Assembly: GCA_050916095.1 (NCBI GenBank)
Contig: CP050901.1
Coordinates: 744,001 to 808,000, forward strand
DNA length: 64,000 bases
Origin: JANPCX01 sp050916095
GTDB taxonomy: Bacteria > Pseudomonadota > Gammaproteobacteria > Burkholderiales > Burkholderiaceae_C
Reading direction: 5' to 3'
Shown: piece after piece, positions 1 to 9,700 of the stretch
Layout: every line of letters begins with the position of its first letter
How positions within the stretch are numbered: position 1 is the first letter of the stretch
Made by a program: the position numbers and the translations under genes
Notes under the pieces: model-generated
What the model was told of the DNA's origin: nothing
Database searches by the model: none
The model's input: the letters and a program-made list of their open reading frames with translations, nothing else

Positions 1-565
1 TATGTTGCCCTGGATGGCATTTTGTGATTCTATTTCGCGAGGAATGAACAGCCTGATCGACGCTGGCAGCGTGTTACAGAAAAGTCCCTTGCCACCCGTG
101 TTGTTCGTCACGCGTTCCGTCCTGGCAAGTGCGGCCATTTACGGACCGTTATTCGCACTGATGGTGGCCCTATATACCTTCTGGAATCCAGGCGGGGCAG
201 CGACCTTGGCACTTCCGGTGTTGGTCCTGCTGCAATTGCTGATGTCCCTGGTCATGGCTTACCTGCTTGCAATACTCGCCGCAGCGCTGAGAGACGTGCT
301 TCAGTTGGTGGGTTTCCTGCTATCAGTTGGTATCTACCTTTCGCCCATACTATTTCCGACTCGCCTTTTTCCAGAAGCGTGGCGTTGGGTGCTTTGGTTG
401 AACCCAATGTCCGGATTGGTAACGGCCTATCAAGCGGTGCTGCTGGAGGGCAGGTGGCCACCAACCAGCAGTTGGTTGATTACCCTGGCGTGGTTGGTGG
501 TGTTGGCATTGGTGCTGAATCGCGTCTGCGCAAGAAGCCGCGATCAACTCGTGGACTGGCTGTGA
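1..565 (+). CDS. ABC-2 type polysaccharide/polyol phosphate export permease (Wzm-like), 5' truncated by window edge
   Basis: This is the C-terminal part of an inner-membrane permease of the ABC-2 family, which with the next gene's ATPase would move a completed lipid-linked glycan across the inner membrane. About 187 residues are visible; whole family members are about 260-280, so the start lies before the window, and the ATG at position 2 is probably internal. Four to five hydrophobic segments are seen (around residues 40-60, 68-92, 98-115 and 160-175), with the typical family stretch IYLSPILFP before a conserved WLNPMSG loop. The stop codon overlaps the start of the ATPase gene (TGATG), so the two are translationally coupled. 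The substrate cannot be read from the sequence. Confidence 0.85.
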   Translation, partial: MLPWMAFCDSISRGMNSLIDAGSVLQKSPLPPVLFVTRSVLASAAIYGPLFALMVALYTFWNPGGAATLALPVLVLLQLLMSLVMAYLLAILAAALRDVLQLVGFLLSVGIYLSPILFPTRLFPEAWRWVLWLNPMSGLVTAYQAVLLEGRWPPTSSWLITLAWLVVLALVLNRVCARSRDQLVDWL

Positions 566-1839
566 TGACAGAAAAAGGCTCGGAAAATGTCTTGGTAGTC
601 AAAGAGGTCGGTAAAGAGTACCGGCTTTATGCCTCGCCGCGCGAGCGACTTAAATCGCTGGTAACTGGAAAGGCCAATTACCGCAGCCATTGGGCGGTGC
701 GTGAGGTTTCATTCAGTTTGAAACGTGGTCAATGTTTAGGGCTCATCGGTGACAACGGAGCCGGCAAGAGTTCCTTGCTCAAACTCATCGCAGGAACCAT
801 CCAACCGTCCGTCGGAAGCATTGAAAGAGTAGGGCGTTTGACGGCGATTCTGGAACTGGGGGCGGGCTTTCATCCCGACTTCACGGGTCGAGACAATCTT
901 TATTTCGCAGGAAACCTGATTGGACTGAGTCGCGACCAGTTGAACGACCTAGAACCCAGCATTCTGGAGTTCTGCGAGTTGAGCAATGCCATTGACCGTC
1001 CTGTAAAAACGTACTCTTCGGGGATGACGGTACGCTTGGCTTTTGCGTTGGTGACCGCAGTGCAACCCGATGTGCTGATCATTGACGAAGCGCTGGCCGT
1101 GGGCGACCAGCATTTCCAGAAAAAATGCGTTGAACGCATCACGGCATTTCGCAGCAACGGTTGCACCATTTTGTTCTGTTCGCACAGCCCGTACCACATT
1201 CGCCATCTCTGCGACACGGCGATGTGGATAGATGGCGGGCGGGTTAGAGAATTTGGAGAAACCGAAGCCGTGCTTGGTGCCTACGGCGTTCACACCCGAT
1301 TGCTCAATGGATCTGCTGACGACGCATCGTCTCAGGCAGACTCTGAATTCACCGAGGAAGCAAACGAGGACGGCGCGCTAAAAACACCGGAAGCTGTGCA
1401 AAACGCCGACGTGAAAGCGACTGAGGTGGTTGACGATGGAACCGCACGCATACTCGGCGTTGAACTTGCCAACCTCGGTGAAGGTGATCCCCAGTTGCTG
1501 ACAGGTCCCGACCTCATTGCCACGATCACCGTTCGAGGACGTGGGCAGGAGCGTCCCAATGTGGGGTTCATGATTGAACAATCCAAAGGTGTGGGTATCA
1601 CTTCGTTGGCTACCCACGAGGAGGGCGCAGTTCCAAGTGACCTGGGCGAAGGAAAGTGGCAATCTGTTCTGACTTTCCCGAACCTGCCTTTGCACAGCGG
1701 CGAGTATGTCGTGAGCGCTTTTTTGTTTGATGAGAGTGGCCTGGTGGTTTACGACCAATGGTTCCAGTTTTTTCACTTCAAGGTGGTCTCGCCAACACTG
1801 ATGCCGGGGCTTGTGCGTTTGCCACACCATTGGTCTTAG
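565..1839 (+). CDS. wzt: ABC transporter ATP-binding protein with Wzt-type C-terminal domain
   Basis: This cytoplasmic ATPase of a polysaccharide ABC exporter has 424 residues when started at the ATG that overlaps the permease stop. The longer upstream frame is only read-through over the permease gene. Walker A GDNGAGKSS lies at residues 62-70, the ABC signature YSSGM at 150-154 and Walker B VLIIDE at 170-175, followed by ALAVGD, as in Wzt/TagH/KpsT-like ATPases. After about residue 250 there is an acidic, low-complexity linker (to about 295) and then a beta-rich domain of about 130 residues. In Wzt proteins that domain binds the modified non-reducing end of the glycan. Two methyltransferases follow directly, which fits an export signal made by terminal methylation, but this link is inference. 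Confidence 0.9.
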   Translation: MTEKGSENVLVVKEVGKEYRLYASPRERLKSLVTGKANYRSHWAVREVSFSLKRGQCLGLIGDNGAGKSSLLKLIAGTIQPSVGSIERVGRLTAILELGAGFHPDFTGRDNLYFAGNLIGLSRDQLNDLEPSILEFCELSNAIDRPVKTYSSGMTVRLAFALVTAVQPDVLIIDEALAVGDQHFQKKCVERITAFRSNGCTILFCSHSPYHIRHLCDTAMWIDGGRVREFGETEAVLGAYGVHTRLLNGSADDASSQADSEFTEEANEDGALKTPEAVQNADVKATEVVDDGTARILGVELANLGEGDPQLLTGPDLIATITVRGRGQERPNVGFMIEQSKGVGITSLATHEEGAVPSDLGEGKWQSVLTFPNLPLHSGEYVVSAFLFDESGLVVYDQWFQFFHFKVVSPTLMPGLVRLPHHWS

Positions 1840-1903
1840 GGTCCGTGTTCACACAACGAGTGCGTGCGACAACCCCTCCACACGATTTATCTACTCTTCA
1901 CGA

Positions 1904-2794
1904 ATGAACCATCCCAACACTGCTGTGCCATCTGTCCAAGAGCGCTTGCGCCAAGCCCAGCAACACCTGGCTTGCGGTGAGCGCGACATGGCCACGCCGC
2001 TTTTGCAATCCCTCCTGTCGGACTCACACGCAAGGCTAGAAGCGCATCACTTGATAGAAGCGCATGGCTTGTCAGGTTCGTTCACCAACATGATGGGATT
2101 GAACTGCCAAATATCCCCGGAAGACGACATCTTCAGATTCTTCTGCTCACATCCTTCCAGCCAGAACCCTTTGCGTGACTACTTCGCCGATGGCTGGCGT
2201 ACCTTGTCCGAGTTGATGGTCCTGCTTGAGGAAGTCGACAAACCGCTGCTCAAGACAAGTAGTTTTTTGGAGTTTGCCAGTGGCCACGGACGTTTCACCC
2301 GTCATCTGGTGAAAGCGATAGGCGCGCAGCGTGTCACGGTCTCAGACGTTGTTTCTGACGCTGTCTCGTTTTCTAGTCGTACCTTTGCTGTCCGTGGTTT
2401 TCAGTCTTCACTGGTCCCGGAGCAGGTCGTTTTTCCGCAAAAATTTGATGTGGTGTTCGTGCTGTCCCTGTTCAGCCACCTGCCCAAAAGTACCTGGGGC
2501 CGATGGTTGAAATGTTTGTACAACGGCGTAGCACCGGGCGGTGTGTTGGTGTTTTCGACGCACGGCATGAAGGCCGCAAAACATGACAACGTCACGCTGG
2601 ATGACGAAGGATTCTTCTTTGCGCCATCGAGTGAATCCTCGGCGATCGACGTCGAGCAATACGGCACCACTTTCACCTCCGAAGAATTTGTCATGTCTCA
2701 AATTGACAAGACACTCGGTGCTGCGGCGCTTCAACACAAAGCCTTGCTGCAGTTTTGGAACCATCAAGACGCCTACGTCCTGCGTTGCCCTTGA
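1904..2794 (+). CDS. class I SAM-dependent methyltransferase
   Basis: Predicted 296-residue soluble methyltransferase. The start at 1904 (MNHPNTAVPS) is chosen because the longer frame would begin inside the wzt coding end. Residues 10-60 are helical and TPR-like (repeated Q/L/A-rich helices); the Rossmann methyltransferase part begins with motif I FLEFASGHGRFTR at 121-133, the acidic strand end VTVSDVV follows, and a motif-III-like FDVVFVLSLFSHLP lies near 183-197. It sits between wzt and a second methyltransferase, with its last bases preceding that gene's start by 38 nt. A role in methylating the glycan carried by Wzm/Wzt is plausible from position, but substrate and target atom are unknown. 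Confidence 0.75.
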   Translation: MNHPNTAVPSVQERLRQAQQHLACGERDMATPLLQSLLSDSHARLEAHHLIEAHGLSGSFTNMMGLNCQISPEDDIFRFFCSHPSSQNPLRDYFADGWRTLSELMVLLEEVDKPLLKTSSFLEFASGHGRFTRHLVKAIGAQRVTVSDVVSDAVSFSSRTFAVRGFQSSLVPEQVVFPQKFDVVFVLSLFSHLPKSTWGRWLKCLYNGVAPGGVLVFSTHGMKAAKHDNVTLDDEGFFFAPSSESSAIDVEQYGTTFTSEEFVMSQIDKTLGAAALQHKALLQFWNHQDAYVLRCP

Positions 2795-2832
2795 CGCAGT
2801 TGTACCAATCGAGAGCACTGGAGACTCAGCGC

Positions 2833-3690
2833 ATGCATTTGTTGGATCGACTGTCAGACCGTCTGTACGGCCCACCCACTTGGAACGCCGAGCTCATTTC
2901 CGATGAATGGTTTCGCGCCCACTTCCACTATGCCACCGACTTGGTGAACCACTGGTTGGGCAGTGTGCTCGATCTGCGCACCGCCAAGTTGTTGAGTTTT
3001 GGCTGCGGAGATGGCATCACCGATTTGGGTTTGGTGCTTCGGTACGGTGCGACTGATATCTACGGCATCGACATTCGCCAAGAGTACGACAAGCTCAAGC
3101 GCATTTCCAAGGAGCAGTTGGGTTTGCGCCGTGTGCCGCGCAGCTTGCGCTTTGACACCATCAAACCTGGTGCGCCATTGAGTGGACGCATGCAGGTCAA
3201 TGGCATTTTCAGCTGGTCCACCTTTGAACATATTCAAAAAGACCAACTGGAGCCGATAGCGCGTGACCTCTACAACACCTTGCTGCCGGGTGGATTTTTC
3301 TTTCTCCAAATTGAGCCTTTGTTCTATTCACCGTTTGGCTCGCATTTGCGCCGCTATGACGATGTGCCCTGGCACCATTTGTTGGCGAGCGATGAAGAAC
3401 TGTGGCGGGTCATACAGGCCCACCAAGGCGAGATCGACGGTGCCGAGCGTGATTTTGGTTTCGACGATTTTGGGGTGGAAGGCTACAAACATTTCGTCTT
3501 CAATGAGTACCGCACGCTCAATCGTTTGACGGCTGATCAACTGGTGGACTTGATGACCCGTGTCGGTTTCACCGTGGCCAAACAAGAGCGTCGCCGTGTG
3601 GACATGGCCGTGCCTGAGTCACTGAAAGGCCGTTATCCTGAAGACGACCTGCTGACCAACGAAATCATCTTGTTGCTGGCGAAACCTTGA
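2833..3690 (+). CDS. class I SAM-dependent methyltransferase
   Basis: Predicted 285-residue methyltransferase starting at MHLLDRLSDR; an upstream in-frame ATG at 2755 would overlap the previous gene by 40 nt and adds no conserved sequence. Motif I is KLLSFGCGDGITDLG at about 52-66, and the acidic loop DIYGIDIR follows it. The post-I stretch GIFSWSTFEHIQ and the LLPGGFFFLQIEP segment are typical of the Methyltransf_11/23 group. It is the last gene of the cluster and faces the convergent groEL gene; the spacer holds the groEL terminator. The substrate is probably a cell-surface sugar, judged only from neighbours. Confidence 0.75.
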   Translation: MHLLDRLSDRLYGPPTWNAELISDEWFRAHFHYATDLVNHWLGSVLDLRTAKLLSFGCGDGITDLGLVLRYGATDIYGIDIRQEYDKLKRISKEQLGLRRVPRSLRFDTIKPGAPLSGRMQVNGIFSWSTFEHIQKDQLEPIARDLYNTLLPGGFFFLQIEPLFYSPFGSHLRRYDDVPWHHLLASDEELWRVIQAHQGEIDGAERDFGFDDFGVEGYKHFVFNEYRTLNRLTADQLVDLMTRVGFTVAKQERRRVDMAVPESLKGRYPEDDLLTNEIILLLAKP

Positions 3691-3724
3691 GACCGTCACA
3701 CCAGCAACACTTTCTGCAGACATG

Positions 3725-3750
3725 AAAAAAGGGCCGCTTTCGCGGCCCTT
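3725..3750 (-). terminator. rho-independent terminator downstream of groEL
   Basis: The plus strand reads AAGGGCCGC-TTTC-GCGGCCCTT at 3729-3750, a perfect 9-bp stem with a 4-nt loop. On the minus strand the GC-rich stem is followed by six T residues (the A-run at 3725-3730), as expected for termination of the groES-groEL transcript. On the plus strand the downstream run is weaker (CGTTTTG), so any bidirectional action on the methyltransferase operon would be partial. Confidence 0.85.
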
Positions 3751-3775
3751 CGTTTTGCAAGCGGGAGGTCCCGAC

Positions 3776-5419
<1,644 letters not shown>

Positions 5420-5615
5420 GTTTATTTCTCCGGATTCAGTAGGTTAGTTAGTCGCTTTCTTTACCCACTCAGTTGTTGTTGGGAAAGAAAGCGTAGCGAG
5501 CGGTGTGATGGCGCTTTGGGGTGATCCATCGCACGGAGCACAGCAACCGGAACGTACTTCTGTACGTGAGGATTGCGAGCACCGCGCAACGCCGCCAGCG
5601 CGCCGCGCAGTAGCT
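5420..5615 (-). other. groES-groEL intercistronic region with small hairpin
   Basis: This 196-nt stretch separates groES from groEL, whereas groESL spacers are usually a few tens of bases. It holds a perfect 6-bp inverted repeat ACGTAC-TTCT-GTACGT at 5552-5567 and no open frame that looks coding. It may be an RNA processing or translation-coupling element; no second CIRCE copy or clear promoter is visible in it. Confidence 0.5.
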
Positions 5616-5906
5616 TTATTTCTCGACAACCGCGAAGAGGTCTTCTTCGCGCATGACCAGCAACTCGTCGCCATCAACCTTGACGGTTTGGCCGCTGTAC
5701 TTGCCGAACAAAACGCGGTCACCGACCTTGATGTTCAAGGCAATGAAGTCGCCTTTGTCGCTGCGCTTGCCTGGGCCCACGGCCAGGACTTCACCTTGGT
5801 CAGGTTTCTCGGCGGCGTTGTCAGGAATGACGATGCCCGAGGCGGTTTTGGTTTCTTGTTCCAGGCGCTTGACAATGACGCGGTCGTGCAGAGGACGAAG
5901 TTTCAT
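5616..5906 (-). CDS. groS: co-chaperonin GroES (10 kDa)
   Basis: A 96-residue GroES, the heptameric lid of the GroEL folding cage. The start KLRPLHDRVIVKR, the mobile loop region with TASGIVIPD around residues 21-33, and the C-terminal ILAVVEK-like end (DLFAVVEK) match the family. An AGGAG Shine-Dalgarno sequence sits just before the ATG. It is first in the heat-shock operon, under the promoter and CIRCE operator described separately. Confidence 0.98.
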   Translation of the reverse strand: MKLRPLHDRVIVKRLEQETKTASGIVIPDNAAEKPDQGEVLAVGPGKRSDKGDFIALNIKVGDRVLFGKYSGQTVKVDGDELLVMREEDLFAVVEK

Positions 5907-6008
5907 AGCATCTCCTTGATGACTGATAAAGAATCTTAAAGCTCAGGCGCAAAGTGTGCGCCCATTCACTTCAACAGGCAGATCCCGTTCTGGGAAGTTA
6001 AGCTGTTA

Positions 6009-6035
6009 TTAGCACTCGGGTAGACCGAGTGCTAA
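6009..6035 (-). promoter_or_regulatory. CIRCE operator (HrcA-binding inverted repeat)
   Basis: TTAGCACTC (6009-6017), nine bases, then GAGTGCTAA (6027-6035) is an exact match to the CIRCE consensus. HrcA binds this element to repress groESL until heat shock. It overlaps the expected transcription start and leader of groES, about 100 nt upstream of the start codon. The hrcA gene is not in this window. Confidence 0.97.
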
Positions 6036-6042
6036 TAAATTC

Positions 6043-6070
6043 ATTATAGGGATGGATCACGGGGATTCAA
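6043..6070 (-). promoter_or_regulatory. sigma70-type promoter of groES-groEL
   Basis: On the minus strand a -35 box TTGAAT (6065-6070) and a perfect -10 box TATAAT (6043-6048) are separated by 16 bp. Transcription would start near 6036, at the edge of the CIRCE operator, so HrcA could block initiation. This architecture is the usual one for HrcA-controlled groESL operons. Confidence 0.85.
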
Positions 6071-6199
6071 GAGGGAGCTGCGTGATGTGCCGGGGCGGCC
6101 GATCTGGAAGCTTGCTGACTGGGGTCGACTTTGCCAGCACACCCTCCGGCGCTTGAATCGCATCAAGTCGCACGGCAACATCACCATGCGCAGAGGCCC

Positions 6200-6540
6200 C
6201 CATCGGCTGAATAACCCTTTGTGGACTGCGGCGGCAAGGACTCTGGCAGCCTACGGCGTAGTTTGACTCGCCAGCAGGCGTGGCATGGTTTGCAAAAAAC
6301 GCCTTGTAGCCCACTTCAACTTACGTTGCCCTAACAGCGCAAGAGTCACGCAGGGCCTCCCTAGAATGGACTTGCTCCAGGATGCTCTTCATAACGCCTT
6401 GCGGACTGTGGCAGAACGGACTCGGGCAGTCTACGGCGTTGCTTTTCTTCAATAGCCCCAGTGGCTCCGAAAAGCGCTTTGTAGCCCGTCCCGATCCGCG
6501 CTACCACAGCCTCACGAGAGTTATGCAGAGCATCTTTAAG
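6200..6540. repeat. diverged tandem duplication (about 175-180 bp unit) between groES and uvrA
   Basis: Two related blocks lie at about 6211-6314 and 6391-6490. Their first 50 bases match at about 40 positions (shared TACGGCGT and GTAGCCC anchors), offset by 180 bp at one end and 175 at the other; similarity extends weakly to both sides. On the minus strand both encode GYKA(F/L)F and then RRRLPES, in one frame in the 6391 copy but in two frames in the 6211 copy. No start codon or ribosome site supports a real gene. The rest of the 5907-6707 intergenic region holds only the groES promoter and no other recognised feature. Confidence 0.55.
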
Positions 6541-6707
6541 TCAACCCAGAAGCGGCATTTGCCAGCTTTGCATCGTTGAAAAAATCAAATGAACATTGAA
6601 CGTTCTCTGCAAGCCAGTACTGACCCGCAGTGTCAACATGGCGCAATGCCTATGGACCTGGGGCGTGCATTTGTTCCACTGTGGCTTCTGGGTTGAGGGC
6701 GCAATCA

Positions 6708-9700
6708 ATGACCTCCGGCCTCATCCGCATCCGTGGTGCCCGTCAACACAACCTGAAGAACATCGACCTCGACATCCGCACCGGGGAGATGACGGTGGTG
6801 ACGGGCCCCAGTGGCTCGGGCAAATCGAGCCTGGTGTTTGACACGCTTTATGCCGAAGGCCAGCGGCGTTATGTAGAAACTTTCAGCGCCTACGCCCGCC
6901 AGTTCCTCGACCGCATGGACAAACCTGCGGTGGACCGCGTGGACGGTGTGCCGCCCGCCATCGCCATCGACCAGACCAACCCGGTGCGTACCTCGCGCTC
7001 CACCGTGGGCACGATGACGGAGTTGAACGACCACCTGAAGTTGCTCTTTGCCCGGGCGGCCGATTTGTTTGACAGCCAGACCGCGCAGCGCGTGCGCCAC
7101 GACACGCCAGAGACGATTTACGCCGACTTGTTGGAGCGCACGAAGGCGCACGACCCGCGTGTGGTCATCACCTTCCCGGTGGAGTTGCCCGGCGCGACTT
7201 CGCCCGAGGAAATTGAGCAGTGGTTGTCGGCCAGCGGTTACACCAAGGTGCATGCGCAGCGTGAGGTGGCCTCGCCCACCGGGCCGCGTCAGTTGCTGGA
7301 CGTGGTGGCCGACCGTTTTCGGGTGCAAGGTGCGGAAAAAGTGCGGGTGATGGAGGCCATCGAGGCGGCGCTCAAACGGGGTGGTGGGCGGGTCAGCGTG
7401 CATGTCATGGCGGAAGGGCTTCGACAAGCTCAGCCCGGCCCTTCGACAGGCTCAGGGCGAACGGAGAGTGGTTCAGGTTTGGCGGAGGGTGTGTCAGGTC
7501 ATGTGGATCAACAGGGCTTGTCGCCCCCCCAACCCGTTCGCCCTGACCCTTCGACGGGGCTCAGGACAGGACTTGTCGAAGGGTCGGCGCATGCCAAAAC
7601 CGTTCGGCCTGAGCCCGTCGAAGGCCCCACCGAGCCAACCCTCTGGCGCTACTCCACCGGCCTGCACTGCCCCGACAGTGACTTGCGCTACAGCGACCCG
7701 CAGCCCGCGCTCTTCTCTTTCAACTCGCCCATGGGCGCTTGTGAGACCTGCCGTGGATTTGGCCGGGTGATTGGTGTGGACTATGGCCTGGTCATTCCTG
7801 ACCCCAAAAAAACCCTGCGCGCCGGTGCCATCAAAACCCTGCAAACCCCGGCTTGGGCGGAGAACCAGGACGACTTGATGCGCCACGCTGGTGATGCCGG
7901 CATTCCGCGCGACACGCCGTGGTCGCATCTCACCGAAGCCCAAAAAAGCTGGGTGATCGACGGCGACCCGAACTGGACGGGCAAAGCCAACGCCTGGAAC
8001 AAACAGTGGTACGGCGTGAAGCGGTTTTTTGAGTACCTGGAAAGCAAGGCCTACAAGATGCACATTCGTGTGCTCTTGTCCAAGTACCGCAGCTACAACC
8101 CCTGCGGGGTGTGTGGTGGCGCGCGGCTAAAAACCGAGGCATTGCTGTGGCGCTTGGGGACGAAGGTGGACGCGGACAGGGTGCTGGCATCCAACTTGGT
8201 TGGCAGGGCACCCCAATCCGTTCGGGCTGAGCCGCCATTCTCCGTTCGCACTGAGCCTGTCGAAGTGCCCCCAGCCAGTGACGCGCTGGCTTCGACAGGC
8301 TCAGCCCGAACGGAGGGTGATGTTACAGCCGCTGTTAATCACATCAGCAGTCGGCATCAACGCTTCATGCCCCGAGGCGTGTTGTGGTCACGCGAACAAC
8401 TCGAGGCCTTGCCCGGCCTCACCGTGCATGACTTGATGCTGATTCCCATCGACCGCATGCGCGTCTTTTTTGAAACGCTGCAACTGCCCAGCACCTTGCT
8501 GGACGACGCCCTCAAGCTGCTGCTGGATGAAATCCGCACCCGCTTGCGTTACCTCTGCGAGGTGGGCCTGGGTTACCTCACGCTGGACCGCCAAAGCCGC
8601 ACCTTGAGTGGCGGTGAGGTGCAGCGCATCAACCTGACCACGGCCTTGGGCACCTCGTTGGTGAATACCTTGTTCGTGCTGGACGAGCCCAGCATTGGTC
8701 TGCATCCGCGTGACATGAACCGCATCGTCGAAGCCATGCACCGCTTGCGCGATGCGGGCAACACTCTGGTGGTGGTGGAACACGACCCGGCCGTGATGTT
8801 GGCCGCCGACCGGCTGATTGACATGGGCCCCGGGCCCGGTGAACGCGGTGGACAAATTGTCTTCGACGGCACGCCCGAAGCCATCCGCCAAGCGGACACG
8901 CTGACCGGCGCTTACCTCGGCGCGCGCAAACAGGTGGGCTTCGGGCTCAAACGACTCGTCACGCCCGCCACACCGAAGTTGATTCTTCAAGGCGCGACCG
9001 AGCACAACCTGAAAAACATCACCGTCGAATTCCCGTTGCAACACCTGGTGTGTGTCACGGGTGTGAGTGGTTCCGGCAAAAGCACCTTGATGCAAGACGT
9101 GCTGCACCCGGCGCTGTTGCGCCACTTTGGCAAAGCCACCGAGTCGCCTGGGGCGCACGAGGCCTTGCTGGGCGCCGATTGGTTGTCGGATGCGGTCTTT
9201 GTGGATCAATCGCCCATCGGTAAAACCGCGCGTTCCAACCCTGCCAGTTATGTCGGCGCGTTTGATGAAATCCGCAAGCTCTTTGCACAAGCACCACTCG
9301 CGCTGGAGCGTGGTTATGGCGCAAGCATGTTCAGTTTTAATGCTGGCAATGGGCGCTGCCCGACTTGCGGTGGCTCTGGCTTTGAGCACGTGGAGATGCA
9401 GTTTTTGTCCGACGTGTATTTGCGTTGCCCTGACTGCGACGGCAAACGGTTTCGACCTGAATTGCTGGAGGTGAAAATTGACCGGCGGTTGCCTGGCGAC
9501 ATTCTGCGCGATTTGTCGGTCGCCGACGTGCTCGAACTCACGGTTTCAGAAGCCGTGCAACTCTTCGCCCAAGACCGCGAAGTGTTGCGTGTGTTGCAGC
9601 CCATTGTCGATGTGGGGCTGGACTATGTGAAGCTCGGCCAGCCCGTGCCCACCTTGAGTGGTGGCGAAGCGCAGCGCTTGAAGCTGGCGGGTTTCTTGGC

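Noticed and set aside
6057..6579. Small frames of 65 and 85 residues between groES and uvrA
   Set aside because: They run through the diverged duplication and the groES promoter; the shared peptide is kept only in pieces.
8388..9389. Long minus-strand frames across uvrA (also 11889-12974)
   Set aside because: They mirror the uvrA codons, have no ribosome site and no recognisable domain.
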